13,780 bases of DNA from contig JADGJG010000709.1 of the NCBI GenBank assembly GCA_027596195.1, forward strand, positions 1 through 13,780, given 5' to 3'. The stretch comes from Podochytrium sp. JEL0797 (taxonomy: Eukaryota > Chytridiomycota > Chytridiomycetes > Chytridiales > Chytriomycetaceae). Made by a program: the position numbers and the translations under genes. This document shows positions 1 to 7,695 of this stretch, in pieces. Below the pieces are notes generated by a model. It was not told where the DNA came from. It ran no database searches and saw only the letters and a program-made list of their open reading frames with translations. Within the stretch, counting starts at the first letter, position 1; the number at the start of each line of letters is the position of its first letter.

Positions 1-100
1 GCCCTCACAAAGCGTCGAAAACCGCTCGCACAAAGTGGTCGGAATCTCCATCTTTTTTCGATCGCCAAAACCCCCAATTTCTGTTTATAAAGTCACCCTC

Positions 101-226
101 AATGTTTTTGGTTCGAGGAGAGGAAGAAAATGCGGGTGCTCGCGAATACAGGGGTTGGAGTCGTTGAGAAAAAGGGAAACTCCGAGAAAGGCCAAACCTC
201 AATCCAGCATACAAGTTGAATAATAT
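101..226 (+). pseudogene. 3' relic of seven-helix array gene (copy A)
   Basis: Only the last part of the final exon survives. From base 101 the DNA matches the 3' ends of the three downstream copies: the Phe-Trp-Phe-Glu-Glu-Arg-Lys-Lys motif that follows helix 7, then the tail. Bases 1-100 show no match, so 101 looks like a breakpoint. The motif frame runs on to a TGA near 214. The tail that matches the end of the copy at 2275-3304 (QSSI-x-V-x then stop) lies in another frame, so at least one base was lost between them. The stretch 'ggggttgga.tc.ttgag' is shared with the copy at 948, so these two tails are close relatives. This is a dead fragment. It implies the array once extended further left. 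Confidence 0.7.
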
Positions 227-947
227 GGAGAGTATTTTTTATTTCTTTTTCCTTTGAAAAAAAAATGATCGGAATTTCACCTTAGTTTGCTGGGGAAAAG
301 TATTTGGACCCAGATATTCGTGCACTATGTCCTTGTTCTTACCATTCCTTTGGCACAAGCGCAAGAGTGAGGAAATTGATGCCCACAGCAGAGATCACAG
401 GGTTTGCAAATCGACCCAAACGAGGCTCGACGCGCTGTAAAAAAGCATGGAGGTGAGGACGGTGCAAAAGTGTATTGAGCAACGACGCGAAGCTTCCGGC
501 AATTTCCCAGAGCGAAGGATGCCGAGAGCAATGGTGCTTCAGATGTAATGGGCATACGACTATCATTAAAGGAAGATAATTTTTATTTGTAAGAGAACGA
601 AAGGCAATATCAATAAAATGTGAACTTGACCACCACTTGCCACCACAACAACGACTTTGATTCATAGGTCTCGAGTGATATCAGGATCAAAAACGCCAGT
701 AGGTTCACTCGCGCAAATGCGGTCATGAGTTGAGGAATGATCAACCCCGCGATATCGAGCGCGCTAATTTCACGCACGATATTCAGAGGAAATCTCATTG
801 TATTCAATAATTTCACGGATCCATCGATTGCGGATCGGCAACTAAAACTTTTAAACCAAAACGAGGCATAATCTCAACGCGCACACTCCCTTTGTTTGCT
901 GCAAATCGTTCGTCCTCGCCATTGTTTTTATCTAGCCAAAAAGAAGG
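224..947. other. Intergenic region with repeated antisense block
   Basis: No convincing intact gene is present. Bases 664-705 and 749-838 recur, diverged, at 1948-1985 and 2029-2116, and partly at 3476-3550. Read on the - strand, 610-816 is open for 68 codons, with residues such as MRFPLNIVREISALD and a hydrophobic stretch ending ISLETYESKS. A second open stretch on the - strand (339-665) could be another decayed exon. Bases 877-947 form the 5' flank of the next copy and are nearly identical to the flank at 3653-3723, including 'agccaaaaagaaggATG'. An imperfect inverted repeat (gaggcataatctc here, gagatataatctc at 3609-3621) precedes that flank. Confidence 0.45.
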
Positions 948-1616
948 ATGCGCCACGATTTCAGCCTTGCTGCCGATGCTACGAGCATTAACTCGACAAC
1001 ACCAGAACTTAGTGGATATATCCCTATCTATACAGTCGATCAGCTAGTTATCATGGGGTTTATCACGGGTGTGATTTCCCAAATCTGTCTTGCTGGGATC
1101 GTCACGGTCGCGTCGCGATATTATCAAGTTAAAGAATCGCGAAAGACTTTTTTCGTTCTTGCCTGTTTAATGACTGGGTTTAACATCTCAACGCTTGTGT
1201 CTCAAATTATCGCGACCAAAAGCAACTTTTGGACGCAAAGCAATTGCGTGCTTGGAATGTTGTCCGTCAATATCAGGTCACATGTGATGTATCTGTCATT
1301 TGGTAATGCGGTTTTTCATTTTTTTTGTACTCACATGAAGCGCATGCAGACGCGTTTGCACAATCCTCTCACTTGTGCACACTTGGTCCCTCATTCGCTC
1401 AGACAACAGCGGGGACGCGCGAGTTGTCGTATTCTGCGTAGCTTCATCACAGTTACCATAAATTTGTACCTTTTGTATGCGAGCTGGGTCATTTCGGACG
1501 CGTTTGCGTTGTGGTTTGGATATCTTGTGCAGAATTTCGTGTCTTCCGCGTGTTTGAATGTGGAATGTTTTTGGTTCGAGGAGCGCAAGAAGCAAAACAC
1601 GAGGTCGCCTCTATAA
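948..1616 (+). pseudogene. Seven-helix array gene, copy B, internally deleted
   Basis: Exon 1 (948-1302) encodes helices 1 and 2 and the start of helix 3. It is about 95% identical in DNA to exon 1 of the copy at 3724. The intron-1 equivalent (1303-1349, 47 nt, donor GTAATG) is followed by only the first nine bases of exon 2 (acgcgtttg). These are fused directly to the middle of exon 3 at 'cacaatcctctc'. The rest of exon 2, intron 2 and the start of exon 3 are gone. About 10 nt are also missing near 1430. If the intron is spliced, translation ends at a TAG near 1440. If it is retained, one frame of 222 codons runs to a TAA at 1616 and includes helices 6 and 7. I call this a pseudogene, but a shortened five-helix product cannot be excluded. 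Confidence 0.75.
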
Positions 1617-2274
1617 CGCAGGGGTTGGATTCTTTGAGAAAAAGAGAAGCATCAAGAACAGTCAACCCCGATCATGCAATTAAATCATTTTATTATTTTT
1701 GGATCAAATCACGCATCCATGATTTGAATTACTCTAATGTACAGCCTGACAGTTGCGACAGTTTTACAGCGAAGCGTTGGGATTCCGATGTGCATAATCA
1801 ACCTGTCAAAGTGGTTCTTTCAACGGCAGCCCACAGCGTCAACAATCCAGGCCCACCTCAGCGGTGAAATGGACCCTTTGTCCACCCCAACAAGTTTTGC
1901 CTTTGCATCGACTTGCAGCGGCGAATTTGTAGACTTGGTCTCATAAGTCTCGAGGGACATGAAGGTCAGTAACGCCATTAGGCTCCATTATTGTTGAAAA
2001 GGTATTGAGAAAGGGAAAAAATGCCGTGAAAACGAGTGCACTGATTTCGCTCATGATATTTAGCGTAAATCTCATTGTTTTCAACAAGTCAGCCGTATCA
2101 TCGATTGCGGGGCGGCCCTCAACTCCCTATTTTGAGAGGAAATCTAAAATTAAAAAAAAATGGAGTTCATATTGGGGAAAATGAGGGATATATTATTGAC
2201 GTTGCAGCGCTCCCTTTGCTTGGTGTAAATCTTTCATCCCATAGCCATTGTTGTTTTCTGCGCAAAAAAGAAGG
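1617..2274. other. Spacer between array copies B and C
   Basis: No intact gene is seen. The first about 60 bases are the out-of-frame tail of copy B, which resembles the relic at 101-226. Bases 1948-1985 and 2029-2116 repeat the antisense block of 664-838; the - strand reading includes MRFTLNIMSEISAL and later LMALLTFMSLETYETKS, but in different frames, so it is broken. Bases 2180-2274 are the 5' flank of copy C. They share 'atatattattga' and 'cgctccctttgcttg' with the flank of copy D, then 'aaagaaggATG'. Confidence 0.4.
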
Positions 2275-3304
2275 ATGCGCCACCATTTCAGCGATGCTAC
2301 TGATGCTTCAAGCACCAACTCGACAACAACACTTTCAAGTGGATACGTTCCTCTCTATACAATTGGTCAAATAGTCATCATGGGGTTTGTCACGGGCGTG
2401 ATTGTCCAAATCTGTCTTGGTGGACTCGTCACGGTCACGTCACGATACTATCGCGTAAAAGATTCGCGAAAGAACTTTCTCATTCTTGCCAGTGTGATGA
2501 CTGTGTTTAATCTCTCGGCGCTCGTGTTCCAATTGACGACGACGCAAAGCATATTTTTGACGCATAGCAATTGTGTGAATGGGATGCTGTCCTTCAATAT
2601 CAGTTCACATATAATGTATCTGTCATTTGGTGAGTAATGATATTTAAGTTTGGCTTGTTGGAACTCACATAAAGTACCCCCATCAGACGCGTTTCTGTTG
2701 TACAAAACATACGGGATTTGTGGGGGAAAGCCTCTCATTTATCGACTCTGCATGTTGCTGATCATTTTCCGCACCTTCTGGTCAGTGTGGGATATCATTA
2801 AATCACACGGTTTTTGGGATCCTGTGGGTACACAGTGTATTTGTAAGTCTTTGAAAAAAAACGCGTACCTACATTATTGGTTTCATAAACTCCCTTGTAG
2901 ATTACCAATACCCGATCACAGGACTCGGTTACAATGGCTCTGACATTGCCATTGACCTCTTTTGCACAATCATCTCGATTATCTACACGCGTTCTCTCAT
3001 TGGCTTGGAGACAGGCGGGATTGCACGAGTCGTTGTGAAGGAAAATATTCTGCGTAGCTTGATCACAGTTTCCATTAACGTGTATCTTTTGTATGCGAGT
3101 TGGGTCCTTACGGACCCATTTGCGTTGTGGTTTGGGTATCTGACGCAGGATTTTGTGTATGCCGCGTGTTTGAATGTAGAATGCTTTTGGTTCGAGGAAA
3201 GAAAGAAGCAAAGCGGGAGCGTGCAGACACAGGGATTCAATTCAGGGAGACTGCTGGGATCATCGAGACCGGTCAAACGACAATCAAGCATCCGAGTTCA
3301 ATAA
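2275..3304 (+). CDS. Seven-helix membrane protein, receptor-like, array copy C
   Basis: Three exons, 2275-2629, 2687-2842 and 2901-3304, give 304 aa. Introns of 57 and 58 nt have donors GTGAGT and GTAAGT and acceptors CAG and TAG, both in phase 1. The spliced frame is open throughout and exon lengths 1 and 2 (355 and 156 nt) equal those of copy D. The start is the ATG conserved in all three copies (MRH.FS); an open frame upstream has no ATG. Seven hydrophobic helices lie at about 32-54, 67-89, 101-126, 136-156, 180-204, 220-241 and 244-263. An N-terminal NST sequon would be outside if the topology is receptor-like. Conserved landmarks are ISSH.MYLSF-x-AFLLYKTYGIC in helix 3, WSVWDI in helix 4, VKENILRS before helix 6 and CFWFEERKK after helix 7. 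The family is not one I can name. A chemosensory role is only a guess from topology and tandem duplication. Confidence 0.82.
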
Positions 3305-3723
3305 CCTTAGAAATTCTTTTACTTTGAAATGCAGAAAGAGAAAAAGAATCCTTGCAGTTTCTGAGTATGATTCTCATTCGCGATATAAATGTCGATGTGT
3401 GGCATGCATCTCTGATCTATCTGTCCAAATTTAAACATGCTTAGGTTCCAACTAAAAAGCGTAGGAAACGAAAAATGCCGCGACATCGAGCGCGCTAATT
3501 TCACTCATGATATTCAGCGTAAATCTCATTGTATTCCATAAGTTCACCGATTCTAAACTTTTAAACCCCCATGTTAACCTCGGTAATGCAAAATTGAAAA
3601 GGCAAAAATGAGATATAATCTCAACGCGGAAAATGAGGAATATATTATTGAAGTCGCGACGCTCCCTTTGCTTGCTGCAAATCGTTCATCCTCGCCATTG
3701 TTTTTATCCAGCCAAAAAGAAGG
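3305..3723. other. Spacer and 5' flank of array copy D
   Basis: No gene is seen. Bases 3476-3550 repeat the antisense block found at 749-822 and 2029-2100; on the - strand it reads MRFTLNIMSEISALDVA and then meets a stop. The word 'aacttttaaacc' here also occurs near 846 and again near 4804. An inverted repeat, gagatataatctc (3609-3621), lies about 100 bp upstream of the ATG. Bases 3653-3723 are almost identical to 877-947 upstream of copy B, which marks the likely promoter and 5' UTR of this family. Confidence 0.4.
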
Positions 3724-4769
3724 ATGCGCCACCGTTTCAGCCTTGCTGCCGATCTTACGAGCATTAACTCGACAACACCAGAACTTAGTGGATATATCCC
3801 TATCTATACATTTGATCAGCTAGTTATCATGGGGTTTATCACGGGTGTGATTTCCCAAATCTGTCTTGCTGGGATTGTCACGGTCGCGTCGCGATATTAT
3901 CAAGTCAAAGAATCACGAAAGGCCTTCTTTGTCCTTGCCTGTTTGATGATTGGGTTTAATATCTCGGCGCTCGTGTATCAAATTGTCACGACCAACGCCT
4001 TTTTTTGGACGGAAAGCAATTGCGTAGTTGGAATGCTGTTCAACAATATCAGTTCGCACATGATGTATCTCTCATTTAGTAAGATATAACTACGAAGCAG
4101 TTTTGCCTGGTTTTTGCACTCACATGAAATCCCGCCAGACGCGTTTCTGTTGTACAAAACGTATGGAATTTGTGGGAAGAAAGCTCTCTATTATCGACTC
4201 TGCATGTCGCTCATTATTTTCCGCGCCTTTTGGTCGGTTTGGGATATCGTTGAATCTGGCGGCTCTTGGGATCCTGAGGCGGGTCAATGTAATTGTAAGT
4301 TTTTGAAAAAGAAACGCGTACCTACATACCTACATTTTTTTACAATATTGTTTTTCTAGATTACCAATACCCGATCACAGGAGTCGGCTACAATGCCTGC
4401 GACATTGCAATTGATTTCATTTGCACAATCCTCTCCATTGTGCACACTTGGTCCCTCCTTTGCTCTGATCTCAGCGGGATTGCGCAGGTTATCGTCAAGG
4501 AAAATATTCTGCGTAGCTTCATCACAGTTGCCATCAATGTGTACCTTTTGTATGCGAGTTGGGTTGTTGCGGACGCGTTTGCGTTGGGGATTGGGTATCT
4601 GATGCAGGACCTCGTGTACGCCGTGTGCTTGAAAGTGGAATGCTTTTGGTTCGAAGAGCGCAAGAGGCAACACAGGATCAATTCGACAATGCAGGGCGTT
4701 TCTTTGAAAAATAGGGAATCGAAAACTGCCAAATACCCATCAAACATTCAAGAAAAAGAATTGTTTTAA
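3724..4769 (+). CDS. Seven-helix membrane protein, receptor-like, array copy D
   Basis: Three exons, 3724-4078, 4139-4294 and 4360-4769, give 306 aa. Introns are 60 and 65 nt (GTAAGA...CAG; GTAAGT...TAG), both phase 1, at the same positions as in copy C. Helices are predicted at about 32-54, 67-89, 101-126, 136-156, 180-204, 220-241 and 244-263. The N-terminus is about 30 residues with an NST sequon at 15-17, and there is no cleavable signal peptide. Between helices 4 and 5 lies a loop with Cys169 and the conserved YYQYPITG. After helix 7 come CFWFEERKR and a 35-residue polar tail unlike that of copy C. Classical rhodopsin-family marks (DRY, CWxP, NPxxY) are not visible. Exon 1 and the 5' flank are closest to copy B rather than to the adjacent copy C. 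The gene looks intact; function unknown. Confidence 0.83.
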
Positions 4770-4845
4770 TTTATTCCAAGAGCATAAGAAATATCTTTTT
4801 CCAACTTTTAAACCTTTTTTTCCTTCGACGAATTTTTGGATGGAT

Positions 4846-5018
4846 TTATTTTTCAAATCCAAAACACATCGCCTTCACAAGAACGCGCACGTACAGGCAC
4901 AGCAACACTCTGAAAGCTGGCTTAACAACGCTCATCACAACGAGGCACTTGAGGATCGTCTCCCAGACGCGGGTTCCACCGATAAATTCGCGCACGGTGA
5001 TGAGGTTGGAGAGCGAGA
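4846..5018 (-). pseudogene. Relic of the DUF4499-type membrane domain of the neighbouring gene
   Basis: On the - strand, 5018 to 4870 reads in frame as a diverged copy of part of the last exon of the gene at 5087-6235. Over 45 residues, from LITVREFIGGT to RVLVKA, about 31 match (LITAREFIGGT to RVPVKA in the intact gene). The match stops after VKA; the next codons are unrelated and end at a TAA at 4848-4846. There is no start codon, no DUF2470 part and no final helices. It is a truncated partial duplicate lying tail to tail with copy D of the seven-helix array. The intact gene lies just upstream of it on the same strand. Confidence 0.78.
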
Positions 5019-5086
5019 CAATATCAATTCAAATCCTATTTATTTATATTTCTTTTTATTCCGCTTAAAAAACACGACCATAAATT

Positions 5087-6235
5087 TCACTCCTTCTTCT
5101 CCCCCTCCTCCTCGATAGGAGTCCCATCCTCATTCAACCCCAAATCCTTGTCCGAAATAATCCGTCTGTACTTCATGTAATGCCCATTCAACACATTCTT
5201 GGGCACTCCAAACGTGACTGGGTCGCGATACATGGCATACCGCACCGCCACCTTCATACAATCCTGCAACGACGGAATCCCAAACGCAAACACGGTTGGA
5301 ATCCACAACAACGTCGCCTTCACGGGAACACGTGCGTACAAGCACAGTAAGACTCCAACAGCTGCTTCGACAGCGTTCATGATCAACAAGCACTTGAGGA
5401 TCGTGTCGCAGACGGGGGTTCCGCCGATAAATTCGCGTGCAGTGATGAGGTGGGAGTGCGGGAGTTGGTCGTCTTCGAGTGTGCAGGCGAGGAGGACGGT
5501 GGTCCAGATGGTGCACATGAGGAGGAAGGTGTATGGTTTCGGCATGTGCCAGTCGAGTTGTTTTTTGGCGTTGGGGGCTTTGTAGGTTTTGTCAATGTTC
5601 TGCAATTTGGATGGTTAGAATCGAATGAAGAGGCGGGGGATTGCGGGGAAGGGGGGCAGGTTCAGAAACAGGCAGATTTCGAAACCAAAACAAGATTACA
5701 AATCTCGCGAATCCGCATCCCCTCCATTACGCCCTTAACGACAGACAGATTGACAGTTACTATACTCGAAACACTCACATGATGCAAAATCTTGTGCGCC
5801 TCGGCAGCCATTTCCGCAATCTTTTCTTTTGCCTCGTCCACGGTTTCCACGGCATCAAACTTGACGCGCACTTCGCGTCTCTTGGGATCGCCATGCACAA
5901 TGTACAGAAAGTCGAGGCCTTTGAGCGAAGGGGTTGGTCAACAGAGAACATTACGATGAATAATATATCAAATCAGAGAGTGGTTGTACCTTCTGAATCA
6001 ACTCCAATCGTTCTTCCCTTGTACACGCCCTCGATTCCTCCGTAGTGCTGGATCAGATTGATCTGAGGAAAGGGGACAATGAGTCATTGATCAGGGGTGG
6101 GAAGCGCAAGGTTGCACTCACGACAGCGTCCGGGTCCTCCATGTTGAGGTTGCGCGCGAGTTGGTGCGATTGCTCGGCCACGGCGTCGTGTTTTTCAGAG
6201 TCGGTGGTCTTTCTGTTGCGGAGGACGGGGGCCAT
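5087..6235 (-). CDS. DUF2470 plus DUF4499 (TMEM254-like) membrane protein
   Basis: Four exons on the - strand, 6235-6122, 6062-5990, 5918-5779 and 5599-5087, give 279 aa. The introns are 59, 71 and 179 nt; donors are GTGAGT, GTACAA and GTGAGT. Residues about 15-105 fit DUF2470: NMEDPDAV, then HYGG, IGVDSEG, a strand-rich VHGDPKRREVRVKF, and a helix ending EMAAEAHKIL. DUF2470 is related to the C-terminal part of haem-utilisation flavin-fold proteins; its role alone is unclear. From about 125 on there are four hydrophobic helices with AVEAAVGVLLCLYAR, LLW and FGIPSLQ, the pattern of DUF4499/TMEM254. The tail is acidic and ends in Lys/Glu, without a KKxx retrieval signal. The start ATG at 6235 has a good context (acaATGG). 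TTTATT at 5055-5060 is a poly(A) signal (AATAAA) on this strand. Cellular role unknown. Confidence 0.85.
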
Positions 6236-7106
6236 TGTGCTTGTATTTTTTGTGAGGTTATTTTTTGATGGGAGGCAGAAAAAAAACAAAGAGTTCTTTT
6301 TGGTTTGGATTGATTGCATCATCTTGCAACGCCACCCATTGTATTACGAATTAAGGTATGCAATCGGAATCAAGGTCATGGCTTCAATCTGTTCACTGCC
6401 AATAAGGAAAACACGTTGACGGTGATCATTGATCACGTAGGCTGACGCGTCGTTCGGCATGGAACTCAAACGGAAAATGGATTCCAGTACAGCAGATGCG
6501 TCTTTTTGAAGTGACTCCTGCCGCTGTTGAAATGGCAGAATGGCAAGTGTATCCGATAGGCGATAGTTCAGAATACAAATTTTCCAACGTTTTTTTTGGA
6601 AACGTACACTGTCACTATGGCCCTTATTTTCGGTCATCCATCAATCTGTTTGTGGCTGGAAGGTCCTGCGTTTGTTGCGAAGATTCTGCTCGATCTCTCG
6701 AAACGAAGCCCCCCCCCCCCCCGAGCATTTCTGGGAACGACAGAGCAAAAGAAGAACGGTAACTAATGAGCGCGTTGCAAAGTAATAAATCGAGTTTGAG
6801 ATTGCTGGCGTTCTGATTCCGTTTCCAAATCGCTAAAAAGGCTAGGCGGCCAAGAGCAGACGATCCGCAGACTTCAACTTAAAAGGCCGATCCGCCGCAG
6901 TCAGATACAATAAGAAACTGTTTGATAGCTTGAAACGGGTCAATGGGCCGCGAGAAGACGCGAAAATTACTCAACCTGTCAAACCTGGGATTGTCAAGAA
7001 AAATATAGGTAGAACCAAGGAATTGCTGAACTCAATCTGCTGAACTCTTATCAACCAACCCCGCGGTATAAAGTCAATCTGGTCAAACAAAACTCGGCAC
7101 CACAAA
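6236..7106. other. Gene-poor intergenic region with C14 tract and TATA box
   Basis: I find no confident gene. On the - strand, an ATG-started frame of 97 codons (6637-6344) sits upstream of the DUF2470 gene. Its end is protein-like (FRLSSMPNDASAYVINDHRQ), but I see no family signature, so it may be chance or a relic. A run of 14 C occupies 6709-6722. A short direct repeat of 'tgctgaactc' lies at about 7024-7047. TATAAA at 7067-7072 is the probable core promoter of the secreted protein that starts at 7107. Confidence 0.45.
7067..7072 (+). promoter_or_regulatory. TATA box of the small secreted protein gene
   Basis: TATAAA lies 35 bp upstream of the ATG at 7107. This implies a very short 5' leader of only a few bases if transcription starts about 30 bp downstream, so the true start site may be slightly nearer the box. 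Confidence 0.5.
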
Positions 7107-7401
7107 ATGAACCTTCTCCTCCTTGCCCACCTTGCCCAAATCGCGTTGGCCGCACCCATCGCGGCTCCTGCTCCTGTTGCCGCCCCAGCTCCGGCTCCCC
7201 ACCATCACCATGAGTGTCCCTGGCAATACTCGTGGGGTATGTCGCCTCGTTGTCGCGATTTCTACTTCTTCTCACAATTCTATTTTCCTCCCAGACTGTG
7301 ACTACTGGGGCAACTGGGGATGCATGCCAGAGATCAATATTTGCATCTCGACTGAGGCGTACTCGGTCACGGAAAATATCTGTATCAGCATTAGTTCCTA
7401 A
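7107..7401 (+). CDS. Small secreted Ala/Pro-rich, His- and Cys-containing protein
   Basis: Two exons, 7107-7236 and 7295-7401, give 78 aa; the 58-nt intron has donor GTATGT and acceptor CAG (phase 1). The N-terminus is a textbook signal peptide (MNLLLLAHLAQIALAAP; cleavage probably near residue 16-20). An Ala-Pro-Val repeat (about 17-31) follows, then a HHHHEC cluster at 32-37. The mature part is acidic, with five Cys (37, 45, 53, 60, 73) and four Trp in a row of short aromatic motifs (PWQYSWDCDYWGNWGC). The five Cys would allow two disulfides and one free thiol; His4-Glu-Cys could bind metal. No known family is recognised. It looks like a cell-wall-associated or effector-like secreted peptide; this is an inference from size and composition only. 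Confidence 0.72.
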
Positions 7402-7695
7402 AGGACGAGGCGTTCAAATTTAATCACCTTTTTCTGTTTGATAAAAAAATATAAGAATCTATTCTTCATTTGTCTACAATTCCTGTCGAGAATATTGGCT
7501 GCGGTTTCACCACTCTCTTTTTGGATGCCTTCCCATTAAATCCCCCCCCCCCCAGCGTAAGACAGAGCGGTCCGACCTTACCTCATGAGCATCCACTTGA
7601 CGATCGCAGGGGTGCGATTTTACCGCATTCAGCATCATTTTTATAAATAGAGACAGTCCAAAAAACCCCAAGAATAAGAATACCATAATTCCTCC
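7402..7695. other. Convergent 3' spacer with C12 tract
   Basis: Lies between the 3' ends of the secreted protein gene and the PAH/bromodomain-like gene. It is AT-rich after 7401 and includes a run of 12 C at 7542-7553. A stretch with donor-like 'gaggtaagg' on the - strand near 7580 has no supporting reading frame. No gene is seen. Confidence 0.4.

Noticed and set aside
5..214. 69-codon - strand frame at the window start
   Set aside because: Antisense to the relic of the seven-helix gene; the + strand match to the other copies explains the sequence better.
6344..6637. 97-codon - strand frame with an ATG
   Set aside because: Somewhat protein-like, but no family mark, no splice context and no conservation evidence; reported only within the intergenic entry.
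7560..7620. Possible exon with donor-like GAG|GTAAGG on the - strand
   Set aside because: No open frame or acceptor supports it and it falls in the 3' spacer.
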